Assembly (NCBI RefSeq): GCF_024298885.1
Contig: NZ_CP101166.1
Location: forward strand, 3,595,149-3,659,148
Length of the DNA: 64,000 bases
Reading direction: 5' to 3'
From: Haloglomus halophilum
GTDB lineage: Archaea; Halobacteriota; Halobacteria; Halobacteriales; Haloarculaceae
Part shown: one piece after another, positions 35,060-43,826 of the stretch
Position numbering within the stretch: position 1 is the first letter of the stretch
Layout of the letters: the number at the start of each line of letters is the position of its first letter
Notes under the pieces: generated by a model
What the model was told of the DNA's origin: nothing
Databases searched by the model: none
What the model saw: the letters and a program-made list of their open reading frames with translations, nothing else
Made by a program: the position numbers and the translations under genes

Positions 35060-36214
35060 ATGCACCGGGACGACCGCGTGACGACGGAGCCGGGCGACTC
35101 CCCGGTCACGTCCGTCCCGCGCGACTACGCCCCGGCCGACGCCGGCCACTGGTTCGAACTCCCCGAAGGCCGGGACGCGGGCAAGAAACTGTTCTTCTGG
35201 GACGTGACGCTCACCACCCAGGGGCTCGTCCCCACCGAGGCCACGGCGGAGACGGTCGCTGACCTGCCGGTCGTGCTGTTCGTCCACGGCAACCCGGAGT
35301 GCTCGTACGCGTACCGGAACGTCGTGCGCGCGTTGCGCGACCGTGCCGTCGCGGGGGAGTTCTCCCTGCCCGTCCGGCTGGTCGCGGTCGACCACATCGG
35401 CTTCGGGCTCTCCTCGACAGCCACCCACGAGGCGGTTCCGATGGACCACGCCGAGAACCTCGACCAGCTGGTCGGGGTGCTCGACCTGTGGGATGTCACC
35501 CTCGTCGTCCACGACTGGGGCGGACCCATCGGCATCGGTGCGCTCCTGCGCGAGCCGGACCGGGTGACGGGGCTCGTCGCCTGCAACACGACGGTGTTCC
35601 CGATACCGTTCGTCGGACCGACGTTCGACGACTACCCCATCGGCTGGCTCCCGTGGGCGGACTTCCCCCGCGTCACGCCGGACCGGTTCTGGCCCGCCGT
35701 CGCCTCGTACGCCGTCTTCCGCCAGCCCGCCGGGGAGTACCGCATCCTGCTGGAACTCCTCTTCTACCTCGCACGGGTCGAGGGGTTCGGCTGGTTCCCC
35801 GAGCACGAGCGCGACGCCCGCCGGGTCTACTACGAGCAGTTCGAGGACGAGTGGAACACGCGTGCCTCGAAGCGGCTCGTCCGGCAGACCCGCTACTGGG
35901 GGCACGGCAACACCTTCGAGGACCCACGCATCGGGACGCGGAACACCGCACCGTTCTACCGCGCCATCCACGACGGCCTCGGACGCGAGTGGGGGCCCTC
36001 GGGCTGTGAGGTGGATGTCGAACTCGTGTTCGGCGGCTGGGACCCGCTCGCGAAGGACGCCGTCCTCGACCAGTGGGCCGAGGCGCTCCCGCAGGCCGAG
36101 GGCCACATCACGGTGCTGGACGGCGTCTCGCACTTCGTCGAGGAGGAGCGCCCCGAGCGGGTCGCGGGAGCCGTCGTCGACGCGGGCGGGTTCGCCGACG
36201 CTCACACGACGTGA
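35060..36214 (+). CDS. Alpha/beta hydrolase of the haloalkane dehalogenase/epoxide hydrolase type
   Basis: 384 aa with a GAGAGGAGG ribosome site just upstream of ATG 35060. HGNPECSYAYRNV supplies the oxyanion region, VVHDWGGPIGIGALL puts an Asp nucleophile at about residue 152, and LDGVSHFVEEE the catalytic His. An Asp nucleophile within HDWGG is typical of haloalkane dehalogenases and epoxide hydrolases rather than esterases. An N-terminal extension of about 70 residues and a large cap region (about 200-300) make it longer than usual. The substrate is unknown. Confidence 0.82.
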   Translation: MHRDDRVTTEPGDSPVTSVPRDYAPADAGHWFELPEGRDAGKKLFFWDVTLTTQGLVPTEATAETVADLPVVLFVHGNPECSYAYRNVVRALRDRAVAGEFSLPVRLVAVDHIGFGLSSTATHEAVPMDHAENLDQLVGVLDLWDVTLVVHDWGGPIGIGALLREPDRVTGLVACNTTVFPIPFVGPTFDDYPIGWLPWADFPRVTPDRFWPAVASYAVFRQPAGEYRILLELLFYLARVEGFGWFPEHERDARRVYYEQFEDEWNTRASKRLVRQTRYWGHGNTFEDPRIGTRNTAPFYRAIHDGLGREWGPSGCEVDVELVFGGWDPLAKDAVLDQWAEALPQAEGHITVLDGVSHFVEEERPERVAGAVVDAGGFADAHTT

Positions 36215-36310
36215 ACCCGACGCGAGCCCGGTCGAGAGGCGACTCGCCAGCGTCCCGTCTGCTGACTGGCGATTCCGGACGAGCACCGGCAACGGTCCAC
36301 ACAGACAAAG

Positions 36311-36320
36311 CTTTTATATG
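36311..36320 (+). promoter_or_regulatory. TATA box of the tfb gene
   Basis: CTTTTATATG lies about 30 nt before ATG 36347; a strong haloarchaeal TATA box. Confidence 0.65.
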
Positions 36321-36346
36321 TGGCTGGGTCCGACGACATAAGTATA

Positions 36347-37294
36347 ATGGCAGGGCCGACTCGCCAGCGAGAGCGGAGTGTCGAATCCGAGGAGGAAGAC
36401 GAAACACAGCGGGGCTGTCCTGAATGCGAGTCGACGGATCTTGTTCACGACGGGGAGGAGCTCGTCTGTGACGACTGTGGCCTGGTCATCGAGGAGGACC
36501 AGATCGACCGCGGGCCGGAGTGGCGTGCGTTCAACCACTCCGAGCGACAGTCCAAATCCCGGGTCGGGGCGCCGACGACCCAGACGATGCACGACAAGGG
36601 GCTGACGACCCAGATCGACTGGAAGAACAAGGACGCCTACGGGCGCTCCATCTCCTCGGAGCGCCGCTCCCAGATGAACCGACTCCGGAAATGGCAGGAG
36701 CGGATCCGGACGAAGGACGCCGGCGAGCGCAACCTCCAGTTCGCGCTCTCGGAGATCGACCGCATGGCGAGTGCGCTCGGTGTCCCCCGATCGGTCCGCG
36801 AGGTCGCCTCCGTCATCTACCGCCGCGCGCTCGACGAGGACCTCATCCGTGGCCGCTCCATCGAGGGCGTCGCCACGGCCGCGCTGTACGCCGCCTGCCG
36901 CCAGGAGGGTATCCCGCGCTCACTCGACGAGGTCGCCGAGGTCGCCCGCGTCGAGCAGAAGGAGATTGGCCGGACCTATCGCTACGTCGCCCAGGAACTC
37001 TCGCTCGGGCTGGAACCGGTCGACCCGGTCCAGTACGTCCCGCGCTTCTGCTCGGAACTCGGCCTCTCGGAGGAGGTCGAACAGAAGACCCGCGAGATCA
37101 TCGAGGTCACGGCCGAGAAGGGGATGCTCTCGGGCAAGTCCCCGACCGGCTACGCCGCAGCCGCCATCTACGCTGCCTCACTGCTCTGCAACGAGAAGAA
37201 GACCCAGCGCGAGGTCGCCGAGGTCGCGCAGGTGACCGAAGTGACGATTCGAAACCGATATCAGGAGCAGATCGAGGCGCTGGGCATCCACTGA
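36347..37294 (+). CDS. tfb: Transcription initiation factor IIB (TFB)
   Basis: 315 aa. N-terminal zinc ribbon CPEC-x15-CDDCG (about 25-46), B-reader/linker with [20 protein letters not shown], then two cyclin repeats ending with the HTH that contacts the BRE ([19 protein letters not shown]). It recruits RNA polymerase to TBP-TATA. ATG 36347 is chosen since it fits the leaderless TATA spacing; a GTG at 36320 is less likely. Haloarchaea have several TFB paralogs; which one this is cannot be said from sequence alone. Confidence 0.96.
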   Translation: MAGPTRQRERSVESEEEDETQRGCPECESTDLVHDGEELVCDDCGLVIEEDQIDRGPEWRAFNHSERQSKSRVGAPTTQTMHDKGLTTQIDWKNKDAYGRSISSERRSQMNRLRKWQERIRTKDAGERNLQFALSEIDRMASALGVPRSVREVASVIYRRALDEDLIRGRSIEGVATAALYAACRQEGIPRSLDEVAEVARVEQKEIGRTYRYVAQELSLGLEPVDPVQYVPRFCSELGLSEEVEQKTREIIEVTAEKGMLSGKSPTGYAAAAIYAASLLCNEKKTQREVAEVAQVTEVTIRNRYQEQIEALGIH

Positions 37295-37395
37295 GTCGGG
37301 TGCAGATCCCCGGATCCTTCTGCTGCCAGTGTTGATTTGCATCCCGGATAACTGCGATCTGGTGGTGTCTCTACTGGAGATGTCCAGATATGTGG

Positions 37396-37923
37396 CTAAC
37401 CCTCGTCCTCCAGATTCAGGCGCGAAGGTAGATACTCCATCCTGATGCCGGAAAGCGGCGTATCGGCGGGTTCGAAACGGGCGAACGACCTGTCGCAGGT
37501 GAACAGGAGCGTCTCCCCTGGGCAGGCCCAGGCATAGGTGAGAACCGGGATATCCTTCGACTGAACTCCAGTTAGAAATGACAGCATCGTCGCTTCCGCA
37601 CTCCTCCTGACTGTGCCCACATCCATCTCCTCTACCTCTGCTCGCCTGGGGCCCACCACGTTGTCCGCCTTGGCTACAATCTCGGCGAAGTTTCCTCGTT
37701 GCTCGCGCCACTCATCGTCTCCGGCATCCTGCCCTCGCGCGAACGCTTCGATAACCTCGTTGTAGATATACGCACTGACGGCTATCGGGACCTCATCGCG
37801 GAGCAGTTGCCGGAAGTAGAGCGCGTACGCCGGTTCAGACTCCGTGATTCCGTGAATCCAGCAGTTGGTGTCGTAGACGACGACGGGTTCGTCCGGCAGC
37901 CTCGAACGTGTCTCTGGCTGCAC
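37396..37923 (-). CDS. PIN-domain ribonuclease, probable toxin
   Basis: 175 aa from GTG 37923. VVVYDTNCWIHGI holds the first catalytic Asp, YNEVIEAFARG the Glu, and LLFTCDRSFARFEP the C-terminal Asp, giving the acidic site of PIN RNases. KDIPVLTYAWACPGETLLF shows a Cys unlike most VapC toxins. It starts 1 bp after the stop of the 76-aa gene (37925-38155). The order, small protein then PIN, is that of VapBC modules. No proof of toxicity from sequence. Confidence 0.8.
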   Translation of the reverse strand: MQPETRSRLPDEPVVVYDTNCWIHGITESEPAYALYFRQLLRDEVPIAVSAYIYNEVIEAFARGQDAGDDEWREQRGNFAEIVAKADNVVGPRRAEVEEMDVGTVRRSAEATMLSFLTGVQSKDIPVLTYAWACPGETLLFTCDRSFARFEPADTPLSGIRMEYLPSRLNLEDEG

Positions 37924-37924
37924 G

Positions 37925-38155
37925 TCACTCGATACGGCGGACCGCCGGAGTCAGCTCCGTGTCGTCCCCACGGTCGAGCATCGCTCGGAGGTTCCAGTCG
38001 ACCTGACGGTTCAAGCGCTGGGCATCGCTGAACGCCTTCTCTGCACTCCGGTCCGACGCCGCCGCCTCGTCGAAAACACGGGCGGCCTCCTCGGTCATAT
38101 GCTCGGTTAGCTCTCTCCGGTTGGTAAGCTTTGTGCCCCGGTCCACGCGGTTCAT
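37925..38155 (-). CDS. Candidate antitoxin of the PIN protein
   Basis: 76 aa, highly charged and helical: NRRELTEHMTEEAARVFDEA, then DAQRLNRQVDWNLRAMLDRG. The length and the 1-bp spacing from the PIN gene suggest an antitoxin, but no AbrB-, RHH- or Phd-type DNA-binding motif is evident, so it would be a non-standard one. TTTAATA (38170-38176 on the other strand) is the nearest TATA candidate. Confidence 0.6.
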   Translation of the reverse strand: MNRVDRGTKLTNRRELTEHMTEEAARVFDEAAASDRSAEKAFSDAQRLNRQVDWNLRAMLDRGDDTELTPAVRRIE

Positions 38156-38169
38156 AGCCTCGTCTTCTG

Positions 38170-38207
38170 TTTAATACTCCCCCGCGTACCGTGCTACACC
38201 CTTAAGG
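38170..38207. promoter_or_regulatory. Divergent promoters: toxin-antitoxin and aldehyde dehydrogenase
   Basis: TATTAAA on the minus strand (38176-38170) precedes the antitoxin ATG by about 18 nt. CTTAAGG (38201-38207) precedes the ATG at 38232 by about 28 nt. Only 76 bp separate the two genes. Confidence 0.5.
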
Positions 38208-38231
38208 AGGAGCCGACCGGATACCCGGCAT

Positions 38232-39821
38232 ATGACCGTCAGCGAACAAGCGGGCGAGTTCGACATCGAGTCCGCCGAGGAGGACGAGCGCATCGCGGGG
38301 CTGGGCAAGTACGTCACGCTGGCCGACGGCGTCACGGAGACGTTCGACGTGAGCGAGCCGTTCACCGGCGACACCGCCGGGACGCTCCCGGCCTGCCAGG
38401 AGGCCGACATGCGCGAGGCGTTCGAGCGTGCTCGCGAGGCCCAGGAGGAGTGGGCGGCCCGGCCCGTCGAGGAGCGCGAGGAGATCATCCTCGACGCCCA
38501 CGACAAGGTGCTCGACCGGGACGGTGAGTTCCTCGACGTCGTGCAGGTCGAGACGGGCAAGTCCCGGAAGCACGCCCACGAGGAGGTCATGGACGTGGCG
38601 ATGAACGCGCGCTACTACGGCCACCGCGCGGAGGGCCTGCTCTCTCGCAAGCGCAAGAAGTCCGGCATTCCGGGCGCACAGAAGACCTGGGAGTACCACC
38701 AGCCCGTCGGCGTCGTCGGGATGATAACGCCGTGGAACTACCCCCTGAGCCTCACCATCTCCGACGCCATCCCCGCGCTGCTCGCGGGCAACGCGGTCGT
38801 CATCAAGCCCGCGCCGGACACGCCGTACAGCGCGCTGAAGTCGAAGGAGCTCCTGGAGGACGCCGGGCTCCCGAGCGACCTCTACCAGATCGTCCCCGGC
38901 TACGGGCCGGAGCTGGGCGACCCGCTCATCGAGGAGTGCGACTTCCTGGCCTTCACCGGCTCCTCCGAGACCGGGAGCATGCTCGCGGCGAAGGCCGCCG
39001 AGCAGCTCACGAAGTCCTCGATGGAACTCGGCGGCAAGAACCCCGCCGTCGTCTGCGAGGACGCCGACATCGAGAAGGCCGCCGAGGGGCTGGTCCGGGG
39101 CTGCTTCACGAACGCCGGCCAGCTGTGTATCTCCATCGAGCGCCTCTACGTCCACGAGTCCATCAGAGAGGAGTTCGTCGAGGAGTTCGTCCGTCAGACC
39201 GAGGCGATGGAACTGGGCACGGGCTACGACTACTCCTACGACCTGGGCTGTCTCATCAGCGAGGACCATCTGGAGAAGGTCGAGGAGCACGTCGAGGACG
39301 CCCGCGCGAAGGGCGCGAACGTGCTGACCGGCGGCACCGCACGCCCGGACGTGGGCCCGTCGTTCTACGAGCCGACCATCCTGACCGACGTGCCCGAGGA
39401 CAGCCTCCCGTGCTGTGACGAGACGTTCGGGCCGGTCGTCGGAATCTACGAGTTCTCCGACGAGGAGGAGGCCATCGAACTGGCTAACGACTCGGAGTAC
39501 GGGCTGAACGGCTCCGTCTGGACCGAGGACTACGACCGCGGCGTCGAACTCGCCTCGCAGATCGAGTGCGGTACCGTCAACGTCAACGAGGGCTACGCCG
39601 CGGCCTTCGCCGCCACCGACGCCCCGATGGGCGGCATGAAGAACTCCGGCATCGGCCGCCGCCACGCCTCGGAGGGGCTGCTCAAGTACACCGAATCACA
39701 GAACGTGACGCTCCAGCAGGCCGGCACCATGTCCGCACCGCCGGGTGTCCCGTACGGCATCTACGCGAAGGGCGTCAACTACGCGCTCCGCCTCATCGAG
39801 AAGGTTCCCGGCCTGCGGTAA
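38232..39821 (+). CDS. NAD(P)-dependent aldehyde (succinate-semialdehyde-like) dehydrogenase
   Basis: 529 aa. GVVGMITPWNYPLSLTISD and GNAVVIKPAPDTP form the cofactor site, FTGSSETGSML the Rossmann Gly motif, MELGGKNPAVV the general-base Glu (about 264) and TNAGQLCISIERLYVHE the nucleophilic Cys (about 298). A 35-residue N-terminal extension precedes the usual start. Closest in pattern to GabD-like semialdehyde dehydrogenases; the aldehyde is unproven. Leaderless-type promoter. Confidence 0.92.
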   Translation: MTVSEQAGEFDIESAEEDERIAGLGKYVTLADGVTETFDVSEPFTGDTAGTLPACQEADMREAFERAREAQEEWAARPVEEREEIILDAHDKVLDRDGEFLDVVQVETGKSRKHAHEEVMDVAMNARYYGHRAEGLLSRKRKKSGIPGAQKTWEYHQPVGVVGMITPWNYPLSLTISDAIPALLAGNAVVIKPAPDTPYSALKSKELLEDAGLPSDLYQIVPGYGPELGDPLIEECDFLAFTGSSETGSMLAAKAAEQLTKSSMELGGKNPAVVCEDADIEKAAEGLVRGCFTNAGQLCISIERLYVHESIREEFVEEFVRQTEAMELGTGYDYSYDLGCLISEDHLEKVEEHVEDARAKGANVLTGGTARPDVGPSFYEPTILTDVPEDSLPCCDETFGPVVGIYEFSDEEEAIELANDSEYGLNGSVWTEDYDRGVELASQIECGTVNVNEGYAAAFAATDAPMGGMKNSGIGRRHASEGLLKYTESQNVTLQQAGTMSAPPGVPYGIYAKGVNYALRLIEKVPGLR

Positions 39822-39959
39822 GCCGGCCGGCTGCGAGCGATATCCGGCTTCTTTCGACGGACGCGCCGGCCAGCGACGCGTCCGTCGTTCGTCACGGTTG
39901 CCACCCAGTAATACCACCGAGTGTAAAGGGTTAAGCCGAAACCGTCCGGAGGCCGCTGT

Positions 39960-41315
39960 ATGAACACCGTACGCATCCGCAACGGGTTGCGAGATATGGG
40001 CCCCGGCTGGGTGGCCGGTGCCATCGCGGCCGGCCCGGCGACCATCGGGTCGCTGGTGGCGGCGGCCGCCGGCTTCGGCTACGACCTGCTCTGGGTCGTC
40101 CTGCTGTCAGCACCGGCCGGCTTCCTCGCGCTCCTGCTCGCCGCGCGGCTCGGGACGCGCACGGAGCGGGGCATCGTGGCCACCGTCGAGGACCACCTCG
40201 GTGAGGGCTGGGCGTGGCTGCTCGTCGCCGACACCGTCATCGTGTCGATGGTGGCCCAGTTGCTCATCATGAAGACGCTGGCGGACATCTCCAGCACCTT
40301 GCTGGGGCTGGACGCCAGGGTCTGGGGCGTCGTCTGGGCGCTCGTGCTCGTCGTGGGGCTCGCGGGCGGCGGCTATCGCGTCGCCGAGGTCGGCGCGAAG
40401 GTCATCGTCTCGGCGGTCGTGCTCGTCTTCCTCGCCACGCTCGTCGTCGTGCCACCGGACCTCGGCGCGGCCGCGGCCGGACTCGTCCCCGTCTCGCCGC
40501 CCGGGTCGGCCGACGCCATCGCCGGCGTGCTGGGTGGTGCGGTCCACATCACGCTCATCACGATGCACACCTACACGATGCACGCCCGTGGCTGGGGGAG
40601 CGAGGACTACGACCTCGCCGTGTTCGACGCGGGGGCCTCGATGCTCGCCGCCTTCGGTGTCTACAGCATCGCCATCTTCCTCGTCCTCGCGGGGGCCATC
40701 GGGGGGCAGAGCGTCGCCCCGACCGCCGGCGCCGCGGCGAGCGCGCTGGAACCGGTGGCCGGTGGTGCCGCCGTCACGCTGTTCCTCGTCGGCATCCTCG
40801 GCGCGGCCGTCTCGACGCTCGGCGGGAACACGGTGGTCCCGCCGTTCCTCGTCGCCGACAAGCTCGGCTGGGAGACCACCGTCGAGGACACCCGCTACCG
40901 TGCGCTCATCGCGGTGACCGCGCTCGTCTCCGCGGCCGGCGCCTTCGTCGGCGGGAACTTCATCCCGCTCCTGCTCCAGGCACTCGTCATCGGCACCGTG
41001 GGGACGCCGTTCGCGCTCGCGGTCGTCCTCTACCTGCTCCACAGCGATGCCGTCTCGGTTCGGCCCTCCCGGGCGATGACGGGTGCCGGCGTCCTGCTGT
41101 TCGCGTTCGTCTCCTACGTCGCGGCCGACTCCGTCTACGGGACCGCCCGGGGACTCCTGTCCGCGGAGGGCGGCGTCGGGACGGCACTCCTCACCTCGCC
41201 GGCCAGCACGCTCTCGGTCGTGTTCGCGGTGGTGCTGGCCATCGCGACCGTCGGTCTGGGTGCGAAGTTCCTCCTCCACCGGGGTGATGCGCCGGCCGCC
41301 GAGCCGGCCGACTGA
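39960..41315 (+). CDS. NRAMP-like divalent metal transporter with atypical metal-site motifs
   Basis: 451 aa with about eleven hydrophobic helices. The first helix has AIAAGPATIGSLVAAAAGF where classical NRAMP proteins have DPGN, and the sixth has HITLITMHTYTMHARGW where they have MPH. The LGGNTVVPPFLVADKLGW segment and overall layout still fit the NRAMP/SLC11 fold. GGTTAAG at 39929-39935 is the TATA box. The divergent metal-site residues suggest another metal, such as Mg2+, or another solute. It is followed directly by the P-loop and HTH genes. Confidence 0.78.
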   Translation: MNTVRIRNGLRDMGPGWVAGAIAAGPATIGSLVAAAAGFGYDLLWVVLLSAPAGFLALLLAARLGTRTERGIVATVEDHLGEGWAWLLVADTVIVSMVAQLLIMKTLADISSTLLGLDARVWGVVWALVLVVGLAGGGYRVAEVGAKVIVSAVVLVFLATLVVVPPDLGAAAAGLVPVSPPGSADAIAGVLGGAVHITLITMHTYTMHARGWGSEDYDLAVFDAGASMLAAFGVYSIAIFLVLAGAIGGQSVAPTAGAAASALEPVAGGAAVTLFLVGILGAAVSTLGGNTVVPPFLVADKLGWETTVEDTRYRALIAVTALVSAAGAFVGGNFIPLLLQALVIGTVGTPFALAVVLYLLHSDAVSVRPSRAMTGAGVLLFAFVSYVAADSVYGTARGLLSAEGGVGTALLTSPASTLSVVFAVVLAIATVGLGAKFLLHRGDAPAAEPAD

Positions 41316-41915
41316 GTGCGTCCCGTGCCAGACGGTGAGGACGGGCCGACGGACGCGAGCGACGCCCTCGCCCCCAGGGTTCCGGCCACCGGCCGGACGC
41401 TGCTGACCGGCCCCTCGAACGCGGGGAAGACACGACGGACGGCGGCCGCGCTCCGCGAGTACGTCGACCGGTACGGGAGGACGGGCGTGGTCGTACTCGA
41501 CTTCGCGCCGACGGTCGTCCGCGACGGAACGGTTCTGGGCGGGCGGCTCGACCGGTTCGACGTTCCCCGCGTCGCGTGGACGGGGACGCTCGTCGCGCAC
41601 GCGCCGCGCGCCGGGAGCGGGGGCGACCAGAAGCGTGCAATCGAGCTGGCGCGTGCGAACGCACGCAATGCCGAGCGGCTATTCGACGCCGCCCCGCCCG
41701 CACGCGCGGTCTTCGTCAACGACGCCACCATCCCGTTCCAGGCCACAGGCGACCCGTCGCCGCTCGACGCGGCGTGTGACGGTGCCTCGCTGGTCGTGGC
41801 CAACGCGTTCGACGGTGATCTGGGTGAGGGGCCGGTGAGTGACACCGAGCGGACGGCACTCGAGCGACTGACCGACTGGGTGGACCGGCGGGTGCGGCTC
41901 GACGGCTCCGGTTGA
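41316..41915 (+). CDS. P-loop NTPase of unknown function
   Basis: 199 aa from GTG 41316 (1 bp after the transporter stop), or from GTG 41325. Walker A LLTGPSNAGKTRRTAAAL is clear; VVVLDFAPTVVRDGTVLGG may be the Walker B strand. VFVNDATIPFQATGDPSPL and VANAFDGDLGEG have no obvious match. It is likely co-transcribed with the NRAMP-like gene. An atypical kinase or small GTPase-like role is possible, but the substrate is not recognisable. Confidence 0.65.
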   Translation: MRPVPDGEDGPTDASDALAPRVPATGRTLLTGPSNAGKTRRTAAALREYVDRYGRTGVVVLDFAPTVVRDGTVLGGRLDRFDVPRVAWTGTLVAHAPRAGSGGDQKRAIELARANARNAERLFDAAPPARAVFVNDATIPFQATGDPSPLDAACDGASLVVANAFDGDLGEGPVSDTERTALERLTDWVDRRVRLDGSG

Positions 41916-41937
41916 ACGCCCAGTTCCGGGAACGCTT

Positions 41938-41946
41938 TTGTCACAA
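41938..41946 (+). promoter_or_regulatory. Palindrome TTGTCACAA at the promoter of the HTH gene
   Basis: TTGT-C-ACAA overlaps the probable TATA region CTTTTGT, about 27 nt before ATG 41969. It may be an autoregulatory operator for the HTH protein that follows. Confidence 0.35.
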
Positions 41947-41968
41947 GAGGTACACCGGAGCAGCAAGC

Positions 41969-42682
41969 ATGTCGAAGCCGGCGTCCTCACCGCTCGCGAG
42001 CTCGAGCGCAGTCCACGCCCGGGTGGTGGTTCGGCCCGTTCGTGACTGCCCCGTCACGCGGCTGGCCGGCGAGTTCGGCATCCGCGAGCTGGTCGCACCC
42101 GGCGCACCCGGCAGAGCGCCGCAGGTGGTCGTGGAGTCCGCCCCCGAGGAACGGCTGGTCGAACTCGGCGCGCACCCCATCGTCCGCGCCGGCGACGGCA
42201 CGGTCTGTCGACTCCCCTCACTCGTCCGGACCGAGGACGGAACGTTGTCCGCCTGCGGCCACGGGCACTGCCTGGGCCACGGCTTCGGTTTCCTCCCCAT
42301 CGACGCGTATCACACGCGCTGGGAGGGTGACGCGCTCCGCTGTTCGTTCGCGGCCCTGGACACGCGCGAGGTCGAGCGCGTCATCGAGTCGTTCGGCGCG
42401 GCCGACTACGTGGTCGAGCTGGAACAGCTCATCCGCGCCGGGGACGACGCCCCGGAGGGCGTCTCGGCGGCCTCCGAGACGACCATCCTCGACATCGACG
42501 TGCTGACCGACCGCCAGCGCGAGGTCGCACGCGCGGCCGTCGAACGCGGCTACTTCGACCCCGACGGACCCTCGGCGGCCGACGTCGCCGACGACCTCGG
42601 CATCGCGAAGGCCACGCTCTCCGAACACCTCCGCGCGGTCCAGCGCGAACTCGTGCAGCAGGCGTTCGACACGCCCGACTGA
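41969..42682 (+). CDS. Bacterio-opsin-activator-type HTH regulator with Cys/His-rich domain
   Basis: 237 aa. The C-terminal 60 residues (LTDRQREVARAAVERGYFD, then DVADDLGIAKATLSEHLRAV) form the HTH-10 (Bat-type) DNA-binding domain. The N-terminal half is a sensor-like domain; it contains CRLPSL and SACGHGHCLGHGFGFLP, with three Cys and three His in a short stretch, a possible metal site. It lies next to the NRAMP-like transporter and P-loop gene, so control of metal transport is a reasonable inference. No direct evidence of the ligand. Confidence 0.82.
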   Translation: MSKPASSPLASSSAVHARVVVRPVRDCPVTRLAGEFGIRELVAPGAPGRAPQVVVESAPEERLVELGAHPIVRAGDGTVCRLPSLVRTEDGTLSACGHGHCLGHGFGFLPIDAYHTRWEGDALRCSFAALDTREVERVIESFGAADYVVELEQLIRAGDDAPEGVSAASETTILDIDVLTDRQREVARAAVERGYFDPDGPSAADVADDLGIAKATLSEHLRAVQRELVQQAFDTPD

Positions 42683-42807
42683 GTGCCCGGCGCTTCCGTT
42701 CGTCGCCCGATACGCGAAGGTGGGAGTCGTCCCCACTCGGCTGCTCCCGACCCGTTTTCGCTTCAGCCGGTAGCGAAATCTCGCATTCCTCGTGCGGTTC
42801 TGCCGTA

Positions 42808-42831
42808 CTACAAAAGGCCCCGAACTGTTCG
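42808..42831 (+). promoter_or_regulatory. Promoter with CGAAC-T-GTTCG palindrome
   Basis: TACAAAAGG (42808-42816) is the TATA-like box and CGAACTGTTCG (42821-42831) a perfect odd palindrome right after it. The gene starts at 42873. The same arrangement recurs at 43986-44009 without an obvious gene. Confidence 0.5.
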
Positions 42832-42872
42832 CCGTCATCGATTGTGTGGCTCCCCCGTTACGAAGGAGTGTG

Positions 42873-43826
42873 ATGCAGGAAGGTACGACCCGACGTGCGT
42901 TCATGCGAGGCATCGCCGGGACGGCGGTCGCGACGACCGTCGTCGGAAGCGCCGCTGCCGCCGACTCGGATGCCGAGTGGACGGTCGAGGAGACCCCCAC
43001 CGGAAGCACCATCTACGACGTGGAGTACACGAGCGATGGTGCGTACGCGGTCGGCGCCGGCGGCGTCGTCCTGCGGCGCGACGAGGCCGGCTGGACGAAG
43101 GTCCTCGACGGCGGCCCGACCGGCAACGGCAACTCCCTCTACGGGTCCGATGTCTCGTGCCACGGGTCCTGTCTCTGGTTCGTCGGCTCCTCCGGCGCGA
43201 TCGGGATGTACAACGTCGAGACCGGGAACCTGGAGGACTACTCCGCGCCGATGGACGTGACGAACAACTTCAACGACGTGAGCACCGAGACCACCCCGAA
43301 CGGGACGAACGTCTACGTCGCGGGTGACTCCGGGAAGATCTACTCCTCCTTCGACGGCGGGAAGACCGGCACCTGGGACTACACGACCCCCGGGAGCGGG
43401 TCGGCGGTCAACGCCGTCGACTTCTTCGCCGGCCGCGACGGCCACGCGGTCGACGGGAACAAGACCGTCTTCGAGACCGACGACGGCGGCACCTACGAGA
43501 AGATCGGCGTCGCCGACGCCAACAACAACTTCTTCGGCGTCGACTCCGACGCGTTCGACGACGTGACCGTCGTCGGTGGCGGCGGGACCGTCCTCGAGTG
43601 GGACGGGTCGAAGTGGACCCGGACCGACCTCGGCGACGCTCAACTCCGCGACGTGAGCGTCGGCGAGGTGTCCTACACCGTCGGCGGCGGCGGCGCCGTC
43701 TTCCGCCGTGACGGCTCGAAGTGGGCCCAGGAGGCCACACCCACGGGCGACAACCTGAAATCCGTCGTCGACGGCCCCACGCCGCTCGCTGTCGGTGCCG
43801 GTGGCACCGTCATCGCCCGGAAGTAG
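42873..43826 (+). CDS. Tat-exported beta-propeller protein
   Basis: 317 aa with GAAGGAGTG ribosome site before ATG 42873. TRRAFMRGIAGTAVATTVVG is a Tat signal with SAAAADS cleavage region. The rest is repeated blades of roughly 40-45 residues: DGAYAVGAGGVVLRRDEAGW, GSSGAIGMYNVETG, AGDSGKIYSSFDGGKTG, VVGGGGTVLEWDGSKW, VGGGGAVFRRDGSKWAQ. This resembles YCF48/sialidase-type propellers used for surface binding. No catalytic residues recognised. Weakly conserved signal-only similarity to other exported haloarchaeal propellers. Confidence 0.8.
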   Translation: MQEGTTRRAFMRGIAGTAVATTVVGSAAAADSDAEWTVEETPTGSTIYDVEYTSDGAYAVGAGGVVLRRDEAGWTKVLDGGPTGNGNSLYGSDVSCHGSCLWFVGSSGAIGMYNVETGNLEDYSAPMDVTNNFNDVSTETTPNGTNVYVAGDSGKIYSSFDGGKTGTWDYTTPGSGSAVNAVDFFAGRDGHAVDGNKTVFETDDGGTYEKIGVADANNNFFGVDSDAFDDVTVVGGGGTVLEWDGSKWTRTDLGDAQLRDVSVGEVSYTVGGGGAVFRRDGSKWAQEATPTGDNLKSVVDGPTPLAVGAGGTVIARK

